Below, piece after piece: positions 23,128 to 36,125 of a stretch of DNA of 64,000 nucleotides. The stretch lies in contig NC_045138.2 in assembly GCF_008831285.2 (NCBI RefSeq), positions 7,905,205-7,969,204 of the forward strand, given 5' to 3'. The stretch comes from Nymphaea colorata. Its lineage: Eukaryota; Streptophyta; Magnoliopsida; Nymphaeales; Nymphaeaceae. Numbering within the stretch: position 1 is the first letter of the stretch; every line of letters starts with the position of its first letter. A program made the translations under genes and the position numbers. The notes under the pieces are model-generated. The model had not been told where the DNA came from and ran no database searches. It saw only the letters and a program-made list of their open reading frames with translations.

Positions 23128-23691
23128 AAAGAGCTATTCAATTCTGCTCATTATAAAACACTAGTAAAAACACAAAAATGATCAACTTGATATATATTTT
23201 GCATCAACTTATACTTAAGGTTATATTGGTAAGGTTAGATTTCAAAAAATCACTTTAAATATCATACTTAATGGGCTTGGTTTTTGTCCCTGGTTTATTG
23301 GTCTGGCTCCTGCCAATCACTCAGATATTTAGAGAAACTGGAAAAAGCCAGACACTTAGGTCAGGGATAAAACCTAGAACCATTAATTTTTTTAAAAAAT
23401 TATTTTAAATAAAACAGAAACATGTTAAGATACTTAGAAAAACTATTTTGATACAAAACATTATTTCTGTTTTATCATTCGGGCTTGTTATTGTTGTTTA
23501 ATCTTTCTTAGGATTTCTTTTCGCATGGCATTGAAATGTTTGTAATTTTTTATGCTAAAAATGCTTGTGAAAATTTGTACCATTGGTAATTTCATGTTTG
23601 TGGTGGGTGTGGGATTGTTTTTTTTTTTTTTTTTATAATTAAGATCATTAGGTATGGTGATCACGTGCAGAAGTTATCATATTGTTGTCCG

Positions 23692-23772
23692 CAGTGGCAG
23701 AGTCAGGAAAATTAGTTGGAGGGGTACTCATTTCAAAATACTCATATCTGGAGGGGTACTCGTTTAAAAAAA

Positions 23773-23846
<74 letters not shown>

Positions 23847-23942
23847 TAAATGTTTAAAGATGCCTATCTACAAATAAAAAAAAATGTTAAGAGAATGGTG
23901 CGGGCAGTTGCCCACACCTGTCACCATGTGGCTCCGCCACTG
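23692..23942. mobile_element. Small TIR element 'cagtggcggagcc', unit A
   Basis: The left end reads cagtggcagagtcagg and the right end tggctccgccactg, which are inverted copies. The interior has poly(A) and a (TA)n tract. This terminal motif is widespread in plant non-autonomous elements. The unit B copy is 29624-29807; the unit C copy (about 39905-40060) has lost its left end. Confidence 0.6.
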
Positions 23943-25379
23943 GTCATGGAACTTCCTATAAAATTGCATGATAGAATGCAAGCTGGAACAATAATTTTTT
24001 CAACAGTTAAGAGACAATAACTAATTTTTATACCCCATTGAATCAAACATGAAATATGATGTCTCGATGAAAAATATCAAGTATTCACAGACGTTGGGGT
24101 CATGGAACATGGAACTTTTAGTTCCACCCCACAAATGAACCAGTATTAAATGCCAGAGATTTTAATGCCAAAGATTTTTTTCATCAAACAATCCAATGCT
24201 ACCTTAAACGAGGAAATCAGCTGCCAACACCAATGATTCGAATGCAGTTATACAGCCAGTTCCGTTCGGCCGCGTGCACACACACACACATGAACAGAGA
24301 AATCAGCTGTTTCATTTGGATACAGAACATGAATAGCTGGTGAAGACTTGCTCAACCACATGCACTAAACACCAACTAAATTATAAAATAACACCAATAT
24401 ATGATCCATTATCATAAAACACCAACCTGTAGAGTGAACCAAATCTGTGACCAAGGGAAAGAAAGGAATAAAATAATAAAGAAAGCACATGCATGGAGAA
24501 CAAGTCCGTTGCTACCTTCATATAAAAAGCTGATTCAACAGTTACAGTCTCGTACAAAGCAACAGACATGCAAAGCATTTTAACGAATCATGGGCAGCAA
24601 TTAACATGATTGTGGACAATATAGGCACTCCTTCACTATGATATTCTTCATGATCTGAAAATAGTTTAGCTTTTATTGCAGCAGCAAATAGCGCTGCTCA
24701 GGCTGCAGCTTTATGTCATAAATCTCAATTCACGATCATTTAATCATAAGTTATGATAATTGAGTTTCGACACTGCACGTCAAAGCACTTTTTTTTGGCA
24801 TTATCATGTGTATGATGTATTAATCTATTATTAATCCAATCATCAATCATAATATAAATGGCATTTTCAAAATATAGAAGTTCTTTCATGGTATCCATAA
24901 GCTGCATTTTGGTAGAGTTATACCAGAACAGGTTGCATAGTTGGCCTCCTTTAACACAAAAGCCTAGACAATTTGAATTCAAAATTAATTTGTTCTTACT
25001 ATATGTTGTAGCTTCCATCAATGTTTATAATTGAAAGTGGGAATCTCTTTATAGCATTCAACATTACACCAAAAGAACTAAATAGTATATTTCATCTGAT
25101 ACTTTTTTTTTTCTTTTATTCATCAAATTCCTTTCAATCCCATTTTCAAAATAGTTGGATTTCGAATTCGAGTTATTTTCTTAATATGGCATTGGTCCTC
25201 GCGCTAAGCATTTCAAAAGGGCATCTAAGTATATTGGAACTACAGGCCCGACCCAACGCCCACCTCTACTTCTAAGGGAGCAAAGGGGAAAATGAGTGTG
25301 GCACTGAAGGCTGACATTGTAGGCTGCCCATCCGGAGGACTCTGGGGCTTAGAAGTCGGTAACAGAATTGATACTCACA

Positions 25380-25652
25380 ACAATGGAGCAGACGTAGATG
25401 TGAGCAGGTTTCTGAGGTCAGAGGTGCGACTGACATCGGTGAATTCAAGGTCATGGATGTTGAACTTGAGGAAGTTGGCCATGGCGGGGATCAAGCTCGA
25501 TTTTTGGGTGCTTGGAGGCCTGTAGTGTAGGTACCCCCGCTTCCGGTCCTTGCCGGCCGCTCTGTAGAAGTGCTTTTTCTCCACAAACTTCTTTAGATCT
25601 TTCGTTAGAGCTGCCTTTTGGGATTCCTTCATTGCCAACGTCCAACTCTGCA
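25380..25652 (-). pseudogene. BCS1-like AAA-ATPase fragment, unit B
   Basis: Same exon as in unit A: 'MKESQKAALTKDLKKFVE', 'RGYLHYRPPSTQKSSL', 'MANFLKFNIHDLEFTDV', 'DLRNLLTSTS'. Walker A reads RPPSTQKSS, so both Gly residues before the Lys are gone. It ends at 25385, before Walker B, where it is fused to the membrane-exon sequence. Confidence 0.8.
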
Positions 25653-25654
25653 TG

Positions 25655-25805
25655 AAATAAGTTGGATGTTGGCAATGGAGGGATCCCAAAAGACAGCTCT
25701 GATCAACGATCAGAAGAATTTTATGGAGAGAAAGCAGTTCTACAGAGCGGTCGATAGGGCCTGGAAGTGGGGATACCTGCTCTACGGAAGAAAAAGTAAA
25801 AAGTT
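25655..25805 (+). pseudogene. Opposed AAA exon copy, unit B
   Basis: Plus-strand 'MLAMEGSQKTALIN', 'FMERKQFYRAVDRAWKWGY', 'LLYGRK'. This is the longest of the opposed copies and keeps the reading frame through to the position just before Walker A. Like the others it points away from the minus-strand copy. Confidence 0.75.
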
Positions 25806-28410
25806 AGATCAAAGCTGACATAAAAAGTGAGATTCATGCATGAAACCTCGAACATAATGAAAGTGGTACGACACATGGAGGGTGGACTGCGGGAGTGGAT
25901 CTATGGATGAATGCCCCCAAGAGCTACGGGTTCTCTATCATGCCTAGGAATAGTGGTGGTTTCTCGGGTAGATTTTGCACTTTATATATGTATCACCAGA
26001 TTGTTGAATTTCAATTGTTAATAAGATTTCTTTCCTAAAAGAAAAGATTGACAAATTACTTTTTAATCTTACATTTTCCAACTTCTAAAAAGATTTTTTT
26101 TCAATTCATAAATTATGTTTTAACTTTAGCTTTTGATTTCCAATTTTTGGTAAGATTTTTGTCTAGAAGGAAAAGCTTCATAAATTATGTTCTAATCTTA
26201 GCTTTTGAATTCCAATTTCTAATAAGATTTCACTCCTAAAAGAAATGTTTCATAATTTATCTTTTAGTTTTACCTTTTTTAACTCTGCTATGGAGTGTAC
26301 CATAGTTGTTCAACCTATTGGTAGATGTGGTCTTCCATTGTCACATGTGAGATGAAGGGAGAGTTAAAAGCTTAAACAACCAAGTTAAGCCCTTGAGGAC
26401 ATAAATAAAGGTAAAACTAAAAGGTAATTTATGAATATTTTCATTTAGGAATGAAATCTTATTAAAATTGGAAATGAAAATGTAGGAATAGAACATAATT
26501 TATGAATCTTTTTATTTTGAAAAGAAATCTTATTAGAACGTTGAAATAAAAAATATAGGATTAAAAACTAATTTATTAATCTTTCATTTAGAAAGGAAAT
26601 CTTAGTGACAATTGGAATTCAACAAGCTAGTGGTACATATATAAATTGGAAAATCCACCTCAGGCACTACCACTATTAAAAGCGATGATAGAGAATCCCA
26701 AGCTTCTTTTGCCATTCATTCATAGATCTACTCAATTCTCCCTCTAAATATTATATTTAAAGTGTTTTATTGAAATCTAACCTTACCAATGTGATCTTAA
26801 GGATAGGTTGATACACAATATGTAGTACATTGATTATTTTTTTATAAAAACAACTATATTCAAAACATGTTTTATATCAAAATAATTTTCATAAATATAT
26901 TAGGATGTTTATCTGTTAGTTAAGAAAAATTTTTAGCAAAATATAAAAGGGTCTGACAATTGTACTCCTGTCTATAGTGAGGCGGTCGTCTAGTTTAATC
27001 ACGACTGGTTTCTTTCATGAAGTAGCGGGTGTTGCAGTATAGCTGAGCTTAAAGCTAGCCCTGAATTTTTTATGGCATTTAAGGTTTGTTCCCATCGATG
27101 GTTAACATAGGTGTAGCTTATATGAGGCGAGTATGCAGACTACTCAGAGCACATAAATATGGTTGGTAGGTTTTATGTGTATAATTTCGGAATCAAAATG
27201 AAAGCCTGAAGCTGCAATCTGTTGGATTCCTTGGAAGCCATATCAGGATAAAGACCGACTGTGTTACCTCCATCCTTTAGGTTGTAGAAGTAGAGAACAA
27301 GTTAGACATCATCTAACGACGTTACAGTTGAGGAGGAATTCCTAAACGACTCGGGCTCAGTCGTATAACAGTGCAATCTTCAAGACAATCTTGACAAAAA
27401 AGCATCCGATGAAAGATGTGAAAGATCATCTTAAAATGAAATACAACCCTATGGTTCCATTCATGCTGTTGGAGGAGGAACATTTTCCTCTTTTTAGTTT
27501 TAATATATAATAAATGGATGCCCAAAGGAATTTCCTATCATGGTGCTGAAGTAGTTTTTTTATCAAAGGCCTTTTGACTTAAAGATGTTATGGTATCTAT
27601 ACGTGGATCTGCAAGTCCCATCTACTATGCTTGACTGCAATAAAGAAGAACCACCGTCCAGGAAAGCTGTGAACTAACAATAAAGGGATATGTTGGCTAA
27701 AGTAGTGATATTGCATGAAAAAGGTATGGGCTTGCAATTAAGCTGGATTCTTGATTATCTGCTTGATTTTCTATCTTAGCTAAAAATCCAAAGAGAAATT
27801 GGTCCTTGGCTACAGGTATATTGTATTTTTGAATATTGAATCCCTTGTGTATCGGATATGTTTCTTTGTGTGTGTGTCTGTAGTGCTCACTTGTAAGTCC
27901 CATGAGCTTAGAGCTCATAAAGAATTTTTTGCTACCATGATGACCATTAAGGGGGAAGTACATGATAGAGAAGGTACGGACAATGGGAAAGACGTGTGAT
28001 ATGGAACTCCAAACTTTGAAACCCGTCAAAAATCTTCTATTCAATGAATATCTTATGCCCATCTAGAGCTCTAGATAAAATTACTTTCCAGGCAGATACG
28101 ACGGACTCCATGAAAAGACCTAGCGGAAGCTAGTCTGTCCTGTTCAACAAAAGAAAAAGGAAAATGTTTTTAAAATCAATTCACCTTGTTATACACTTTT
28201 GTCATAATATGAACCTCCTCTTACACTATCGGTGGGTTGCATTACTTCACGCAGAAACATCACATCGTCATGGAGTTATCTCCAGTTAGAAATATCGCTT
28301 GCCCTTTTCCAGTAAACTTTCTATGAATGTGCCACATGCTTTTTGAAAATAATTACTATCCCAATTTTTCTGTACAAAATTATTCGTTGTTCTTTGATGT
28401 CCATAATCTA

Positions 28411-28808
28411 GGGATGTGAACGGATTCGATTCGGATGAGATATATACCCTCGACTGTATCCATTTTATTGGATGTTCGAACACTCGAATTCAAATTCAGA
28501 TTCAAATACGAACAAACAAAAATGATATCCGAATTCGAAATCCGATTTCAAAATCCTAATCCAATTTTTTGTATAAACATCCAAGTCCAAATTTTTAACT
28601 GAAATTTGGCCTACCTTCAAAATGTAAGAGAATTAGATATAAGGTATTTGTTTAAACATAAATCCAATCCGAATTCAATCGGATGTCATTTCTCAAATCC
28701 GAATCTGATCTTATTTTTTAATCAGATATTAAATTTTTTTCCACATCCAATTTTTTAGGAACGGTTTGGTCGGATATCCCCAATCCAAATCGGATATGTT
28801 GACATCCC
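28411..28808. mobile_element. MITE-like element, unit B copy
   Basis: Left end gggatgtgaacgg, right end tgttgacatcccc; the best-preserved pair of inverted ends among the three unit copies. Confidence 0.6.
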
Positions 28809-28978
28809 CACCTTAATCTTCTTTTTTCTCCTTTCAAATAACGTGATAATTTTATTTGTAAAGAAACTACATAGATATATATTTCTTCACTTGATTTCAT
28901 TGTTTTTTTTTTATATGTTCCAGAGTGTGGAGAGGGTGAGAAAGGGCTGATGTCTTTGGAATCGATATGTTTGTGTGT

Positions 28979-28981
<3 letters not shown>

Positions 28982-29056
<75 letters not shown>
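28982..29056. repeat. (TA)n microsatellite, unit B
   Basis: About 75 bp of pure TA dinucleotide. The 'YIYIYIY' open frame across it is an artefact. Confidence 0.95.
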
Positions 29057-29058
<2 letters not shown>

Positions 29059-29623
29059 AGCTATTCATTTCTGCTCATTATAAAACACTAGTAAAGACAC
29101 AAAAATGATCAACTTGATATATATTTTGCATTAACTTATACTTAAGGTTATATTGGTAAGGTCAGATTTCAAAAAATAGCTTTTCATATCATATTTCATG
29201 GGCTTGGTTTTTGTCCCTGGCTAATTGGTCTGGCTCCTGTCAATCACTCAGATATTTAGAGAAACTACGAGAAGCCAGACACTTAGGTCAGCTATAAAAC
29301 CTAGACCCTTTATTTTTTCTTAAAAATTATTGCAAATAAAATAGGAACATGTTAAGATACTTAGAAAAACTATTTTGACATAAAACATTATTTCTGTTTT
29401 ATCATTTGGGCTTGTTATTGTTGTTTAATCTTTCTTAGGATTTCTTTTCGCATGGCATTGAAATGTGTGTAATTATTTACGCTAAAAATGATTGTGAAAA
29501 TTTTGTACCATTGGTAATTTCTTGTTTGTGGCGGGGTGGGATTGGTTTTTTTTTTTTTTATAATTAAGATCATTAGGTATGGTGATCACATGCAGAAGTT
29601 ATAAGTTATCATATTGTTGTCTG

Positions 29624-29807
29624 CAGTGGCAGAGTCAGGAAAATTAGTTGGAGGGGTACTCGTTTAAAAATACTCATATCGGGTGGTACCTATATATATA
29701 TATATATATAAAGATAAATGTTTAAAGATCCCTATCTACAAATAAAAAAATTTTAAGAGAATGGTGCGGGCAGTTGCCCACACCTGTCACATGTGGCTCC
29801 GCCACTG
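29624..29807. mobile_element. Small TIR element 'cagtggcggagcc', unit B
   Basis: Starts cagtggcagagtcagg and ends tggctccgccactg. It is shorter than the unit A copy because the poly(A) and TA tracts are shorter. Confidence 0.6.
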
Positions 29808-31249
29808 GTCATGGAAGTTAGTATAAAATTGCATGGATGGAATGCTAGCTCGAACAGTAATTTTTTCAACAGTTAAGAGACAATAACTAATTTTTATACC
29901 CCATTGAATGAAACATGAAAATATGATGTCTGGATGAAAAATATCAAGTATTCCAGACGTTGGGGTTATGGAACATGGAACTTTTAGCTCCACCCCACAA
30001 ATGAACCAGTATTAAATGCCAGACATTTTAATGCCAAAGTTTTTTTTCATCGAACAATCAAATGCTACCTTAAATGAGGAAATCTGCTTCCAGCGACACC
30101 AATGATTCAAATGCAGTTATACAGCCAGTACCAACCGACCGTGCACACACACACATGAACAGAGAAATCAGCTGTTTCATTTGGTTACAGAACAAGAATA
30201 GCTGGTGAACTTGCTCAACCACATGCACTAAACTCCAATTAAATTATGAAATAACACCATTATATGATCCATTATCATAACACACCAACCTGTAGAGTGA
30301 ACCAAATCCATGACCAAGGGAATTAGAGGAATATAATAATAAAGAAAGCCCATGCATGGAGAACAAGTCCGTTGCTACCTTCACATCAAAAAGCTGATTC
30401 AACAGTTACAGTCTCGTACAAAGCAACATACATGCAAAGAATTTTAACGAATCATGGGCAGCAATGAACATGATCGTGATCAATATTGGCACTCATTCAC
30501 TATGATATTCTTCATGATCTGAAAAGAGTTTAGCTTTTATTGCTGCAGCAGATAGCACAGCTCAGACAGCAGATTTATGTCATAAATCTCAATTCACGAT
30601 CACTTAAATCATAAGTTACGATAATTGAGTTTCGAAACTGCATGTCAAAGCACTTTTTTTTGGCATTCTCATGTGTATGATGTATTAATCTATTATTCAT
30701 CCAATCATCAATCATAATATAAATGGCATTTTCAAAATATAGAAGTTTTTTCTAGGTATCCATAAGCTGCAGTTTGGTGGAGTTCTACCAGATCAGGTTG
30801 AATAGTTGGCCTCCTTTCACACAAAAGCCTAAACAACTTGAATTCAAAATTAATTTGTTCTTACTATATGTTGTAGCTTCCATCAATGGTTATAATTAAA
30901 AGTGGGAATCTCTTTATAGCATTCAACTGTACACCAAAAGAAGTAAATAGCATATGGCATCTGATACTTTTTTTTTCTTTTATTCATCAAATTCCTTTCG
31001 ATCCCATTTTCAAAATAGTTGGATTACCAATTCGAGTTATTTCCTAAGTATGGAATTGGTCCTCATGATAAGCATTTCAAAAGGGCATCTAAGTATATTG
31101 GAACAAATGGCCCGACCCAACGCCCACCTCTACTTCTAAGGGAGCAAACGGGAAAATGAGAGTGGCACTCAAGGCTGACATTGTAGGCTGCCCATCCGGA
31201 GGTCTCTGGGGCTAAGAAGTTGGTAACAGAATTGATAGTCACAACAATG

Positions 31250-31375
31250 GAGCAGACCAAGAGATTGACGAGGAGCTGTACAAAGAGGATGGCGTAGAGC
31301 TGCTGGATGAATGTCCATGGAAGGCCAACGTTGTGATGTCGATGGTTGTTTCTTCCATCGTGTTAGCACTGCTAC
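31250..31375 (-). pseudogene. Membrane-segment exon fragment of unknown origin
   Basis: Minus-strand reading gives a short polar stretch starting MEETTIDITT, then a hydrophobic run ('LFVQLLVNLLVCSIVVTI'), then 'NFLAPETSG'. It could be the first exon of a small membrane protein. It is not the known N-terminus of BCS1-like ATPases as far as I can judge. Part of it (25300-25385) recurs at the unit A/B junction. Function unknown. Confidence 0.35.
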
Positions 31376-31376
31376 C

Positions 31377-31377
<1 letters not shown>

Positions 31378-31464
<87 letters not shown>

Positions 31465-31465
31465 C

Positions 31466-31500
<35 letters not shown>
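31378..31500. repeat. Compound (TA)n-(GA)n microsatellite
   Basis: About 80 bp of TA followed by about 34 bp of GA (31467-31500). A second diverged copy of the flanking sequence (31500-31560) follows directly at 31585-31650, so the area has also duplicated locally. Confidence 0.9.
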
Positions 31501-31506
<6 letters not shown>

Positions 31507-32459
31507 TGAATAAGAATAGAAAATTAAATGATGAGTAGTCACCAAGAAAAAAAATCAACAAAAAAACCATAGAATAGAGAGAGAGAATTCATTAATAAGA
31601 ATAGAAAATTAAATGATGAGTAATCACCAGGAAAAGAAATCAACAAAAAAACCATAGAACAGAGAGAGAGATAGAGAGAGAGTGGAAAACAGGGAAGACC
31701 GCAACCACTGGCTAAGGCAAACCTCAAATGTCTTAGGAAGTCTGCTGATACGGTTATCTCTAAATACCTTGCTGTGGTGCTCTTCCTAGATTCACCACAA
31801 GCAACTGATAAGCCATGACCCCGCTAGGTGTTACACCAAAGCTGAATAGGGTGATGGGGTGAAAAGAAGGATAAGGCAAACGGTGGAATGGGTAAGCATG
31901 AAGCCAAGCAAAGGAGAGAATGTGGCAGAAGAAAGGATAAATGCCCTTTTATTGATAGAATGGAATAAACACTCAGGAGACAGCGACAACAGCTTTGTCT
32001 TAACTCAAAAAGAAACATTAAGAGAAACATCGATAACACGTTAAGAGTTTTTGGGAGACAGCTACTTTGCTCTCCCAAATTTTGTCTCGCAAGTGTTTGG
32101 CACTGCCGGTCATGAAAAGAACCTTTCCCCAGTTTCATTCTGTGGTCAGACTTTGAACACCATAAGTGCTGATGTTTCAAGTTTTTTTAAAGAATCACCA
32201 ACCAAAGGGAAAAAAATCAGCACGCGGAACTCATTCATACAATTAGAGTTCTAATAGCAGTACAAACTCCATGCTTCTGAAGAGACCGTGGGGTTGCTCA
32301 CTGAAATTATCTCCCACATGACCTCCATCGCTGCTACCACCTTGCTCCTCATACATGTGCATGTCGATTTGGTGAAACACGTTGTTCTTTTTTCTTGAAT
32401 AATCTTCTTAAATTGTGCTCTGAGGAACTGGCAGAGTTATAAACCCTAAACCATCTGTT

Positions 32460-32780
32460 AGCTCAACAACTTTGTGCAATCAATGTCTTCGATTACAAGT
32501 ATAGATTTGTTCGATGTAGATGTTAGCAGGTTTCTAGGGTCAGAGTTGCGACAGATATCGGTGAATTCAAGGTCATAGATGTCAAACTTGAGGAAGTTGG
32601 CCATGGCGGCGATCAAGCTCGATTTTTGGGTGCTTGGAGGCCTGTAGTGTAGGTACCCCCACTTCCGGTCCTTGCCGGCCACTCTGTAGAAGTGCTTTCT
32701 CTCCACAAACTTCTTTAGATCTTTCGTTAGAGCTGCCTTTTAGGATTCCTTCATTGCCAACGTCCAAGTCTGCATGAAAT
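32460..32780 (-). pseudogene. BCS1-like AAA-ATPase fragment, unit C
   Basis: Same exon again: 'HFYRVAGKDRKWGYLHY', 'RPPSTQKSSLIAAMANFL', 'KFDIYDLEFTDI', 'SILVIEDIDCTKLLS'. Walker B is intact here (ILVIEDID), unlike unit A, but Walker A carries the same RPPSTQKSS damage as unit B. A stop follows Ser-Gln-Lys of the exon start on the upstream side ('aggattcc' for 'gggattcc'). Confidence 0.82.
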
Positions 32781-32788
32781 AAGTTGGA

Positions 32789-32930
32789 TGTTGGCAATGG
32801 AGGGATCCCAAAAGACAGTTTTGATGAACAATCAGAAGAATTTTATGGAGAGAAAGCAGTTCAACAGAGCGGTCGGTAGGGGCCCGGAAGTGGGGATACC
32901 TACTCTACAGAAGAAAAAGTAAAAAGTTAG
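32789..32930 (+). pseudogene. Opposed AAA exon copy, unit C
   Basis: Plus-strand 'MEGSQKTVLMN' followed by 'ERKQFNRAVGRG' and, in another frame, 'KWGYLLY'; one frameshift. Same position and outward direction as in units A and B. Confidence 0.7.
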
Positions 32931-35900
32931 ATCAAAGCTGACATAAAAAGTGAGATTCATGCATGAAACCTGCAACATAAGGAAAGTGGTACGACACATG
33001 GAGGGTGGAGTGAGGGAGTGGATCTATGGATGAATGCCCCCAAGAGCTAGGGGTTCTCTATCATGCCTAGGAATAGTGGTGGTTTCTCGGGTAGATTTTG
33101 CACTTTATATAGGTATCACCAGATTGTTGAATTTCAATTGTTAATAAGATTTCTTTCATGAAAGAAAAGATTGATAAATTATTTTTTAATCTTACATTTT
33201 CCAATTTCTAAAAAGATTTTTTCTTAATTCATAAATTATGTTTTAATTTTAGCTTTTGATTTCTAATTTTTGATAAGATTTTTTTCCTAAAGGAAAAGCT
33301 TCATAAATTATTTTTTAATCTTAGCTTTAGAATTCGAATTTCTAATAAGATTTCACTCCTAAAAGAAAAGATTCATAATTTATCTTTTCGTTTTACCTTT
33401 TTTAACTCTCCTATGGAGTATATCGTAGTTGTTCAACCTATTGGTAGATGTGGTCCTCCATTGTCACATGTGAGGTGAGGGGAGAGTTAAAAGCCCTTTA
33501 GGACAGTAAATAAAGGTAAAACTAAAAGATAATTTATGAATATTTTCATTTAGGAATGAAATCTTATTAAAATTGGAAATGAAAATGTAAGAATAGAACA
33601 TAATTTATGAATCTTTTTATTTTGAAACGAAATCTTATTAGAACATGGAAATAAAAAATATAGGATTAAAAACTAATTTATTAATCTTTCATTTAGAAAA
33701 AAAATCTTATTGACAATTGGAATTCAACATGCTAGTGATACATATATAAAATGGAAAATCCACCTCAGGCACTGCCACTATTAATCGGGCCTGGTTTCTT
33801 TCATGTAGTAACCAGTGTTGCAGTATAGATGAGCTTGAAGCTAGCCCTGAATTGTTTATGGCATTTATGGTTTGTTCCCATCGATGGGCAAGATTAGGTA
33901 TAGCTTATAAGAGGCGAGTATGTAGACTACTCGGAGCAAACAAATAAATATGGTTGGTAGGTTTTATGTGCATAATTTTGGAATAAAAATGAAAGCCTGA
34001 AGGTGCACTTGTTGGATTCCTTGGAAGCCCTATAAGGATAAAGACTGACTGTGTTACCTCCATCCTTTAGGTTGTAGAAGTAGAGAACAAGTTAGACATC
34101 ATCTAACGAGGCAACAATTGAGGAGGAAATCATAAACGGTTCTAGGGCTTAGTCGTATAACAGTGCAATCTTCGTGACAATCTTGGCAAAAAAGCGTCCG
34201 ATGAAAGATGTGAAAGATCATCTTAAAATGAAATACAGCCGTATGGTTCCATTCTTGCTTTTGGTGGAGGAACATGTTCCTCTTTTTAGTTTTAATATAT
34301 AATACATGGATGCTCTACCGGAATTTCCTATCATGGTCCTGAAGTAGTTTATCTATCAATGGCATTATGACTTAAAGGTGTTATGGTATCTATATGTAGA
34401 TCTGCAAGTTCCATCTACTATGCTCGACTGCAATAAAGAAGAACCACCATCCAGGACAGCTGTGAACTAACAATAAAGGGATATGTTGGCTAATGTAGCG
34501 ATATTGCTTGAAACAGGTATGGGCTTGCAATTAAGCTGGATTCTTGATTATCTGCTTGATTTTCTATCTTAGCTAAAAATCAAAAGAGAAATTGGTCCTT
34601 GGCTACAGGTATATTGTATTTTTGTACCTTGAATCCCCTGTGTATGGGATATGTTTCTTTGTGTGTGTGTGTGTGTAGTGCTCCGTTGTAAGTCCCTTGA
34701 GCTTAGAGCTCATAAAGAATTTTTTGTTACCATGATGACCATTAAGGGGGAGGTACATGGTAGAGAAGGTGCCCACAATCGGAAAGAAGTGTGATATGGA
34801 ACTCCAAACTTTGAAACCCATCAAAAATCTTCTATTCAATGAATATCTTATGCCCATCTAGAGCTCTAGATAAAATTACTTTTTAGGTAGATACGACGGA
34901 CTCCATGAAAAGACCTAGCGGAAGCTAGTCTGTCCTGTTCAACAAAAGAAAAAGGGAAAAGTGTTTAAAATCAATTCACCTTGTCATACATTTTTGTCAT
35001 AATAAGAACCTCCTCTTACACTATCGGTGGGTTGCACTACTTCACGGAGAAACATTACATCGTCATAGAGCTATCTCCCGTTAGAAATATCGCTTGCCCT
35101 TTTCCAATAATCTTACTATGAATGTGCCCCATACAATATGATAGCATATTTTATTTTATATAAAAAAAATGGCATAGGGAAGTAGGTATGAGCTGTTGAA
35201 CACATCTAGCAATAAGAACAGTGGTTGTTCCATTAATTTTATAAACAAACCAAGTGATGATAACAAAATTTTTAAAGGAACAATGTCTTAACTTACTTAG
35301 CTCAATAAAGTACAGTCCAGAATCATATACTAAATTAATAATGTAGTCCAGCCAGATAAAAGACTAAAGATGATCCAGGGGCTAATGATAATTAATCTTT
35401 TAAAAATATTATACTGTGTATTTATAAGTTACTTGTGGATTTCACATATGAGATCATTGATGTATGTACACATGAAAACGAAGTAATAATTTTTCAATAG
35501 GATTTAGAACATAAAGAGGAACAAAATATTCCAACATAAGTAAATAAACATATTTTGATCTAAAATGAAGTTGTGGACATTATTTGCGAAAGAGAGAAGT
35601 AAATAAACCCCTTGTGGTGGCTTTTGTTGTTATATATTTTGATGAGAAACAAAATAATCGTTCAACTGTTCACATGAAAAAAGAAAGTATTGAAAATAAA
35701 TGTTCAAAATAATTGGCAGATAAATTGGAAAGTAGGAAAATAAATGTTCAGAGGAAGGAAGGAGGAAAAGTGCATTTCTCTCTACTCTAACAAGAGGAAG
35801 AGAGACGAAACCGAGACATTTGAAAGAGAGGGAGAGAGAAAAAGTGCATTTCTCTTTCAAATGAAAAAGTCTTAACAAACATTTGAAAAGGCTAACCAAT

Positions 35901-36125
35901 AGTTTGTTGACCTACCCTCTACCCTGGTTGCTTTTGGTTACTGGACGTTGTATCCAAGCTCGTTTATCATCTTAATGGGCCCGCATAGTTTAAAAATGCA
36001 TGGAAAGAGCGTATCAAAATTCCAAATGTATGGGAGCGGAAAAAGTGCATTTCTGTTTGGGCCACGGGTTGTGTGTGGGTCATCTACATTGAAATCTTTC
36101 ACATCAGCTACAAAAGTGGGAATGG

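Larger units (their letters stand above)
18605..25390 (+). repeat. Direct repeat unit A (about 6.8 kb)
   Basis: First of four diverged direct units. Landmarks in order: 'gtagaaaacagggaagac' (18617), AAA-ATPase fragments (19451-19900), an AT-rich block with repeated 'aagatttcttt/ttaatctta' phrases (20100-20760), a coding-like remnant (21440-22170), a MITE-like element (22518-22955), a (TA)n tract (23059-23127), and a TIR element (23692-23942). A block with ATAC-rich sequence follows to 25260. The same landmarks recur at about +5.9 kb (unit B) and about +13 kb (unit C). No intact gene is present. Confidence 0.8.
25390..31240 (+). repeat. Direct repeat unit B (about 5.9 kb)
   Basis: Second unit, closely collinear with unit A from the AAA fragment onward. 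Landmarks include AAA fragments (25380-25800), an AT-rich block (25960-26960), the coding-like remnant (27330-28062), a MITE-like element (28411-28808) and (TA)n (28982-29056). The TIR element (29624-29807) and the 'gcatctaagtatattgg' block (31083) complete the set. At its left edge, sequence from the membrane exon (25300-25385) is joined directly to the AAA exon. That implies a deletion of about 1.2 kb relative to unit C. Confidence 0.8.

Noticed and set aside
28718-29068. 116-codon frame with an Ile-Tyr repeat
   Set aside because: Translation of the (TA)n microsatellite.
31169-31570. 133-codon minus-strand frame
   Set aside because: Mostly translated TA and GA microsatellites; only the short membrane-like exon at its far end was kept, at low confidence.
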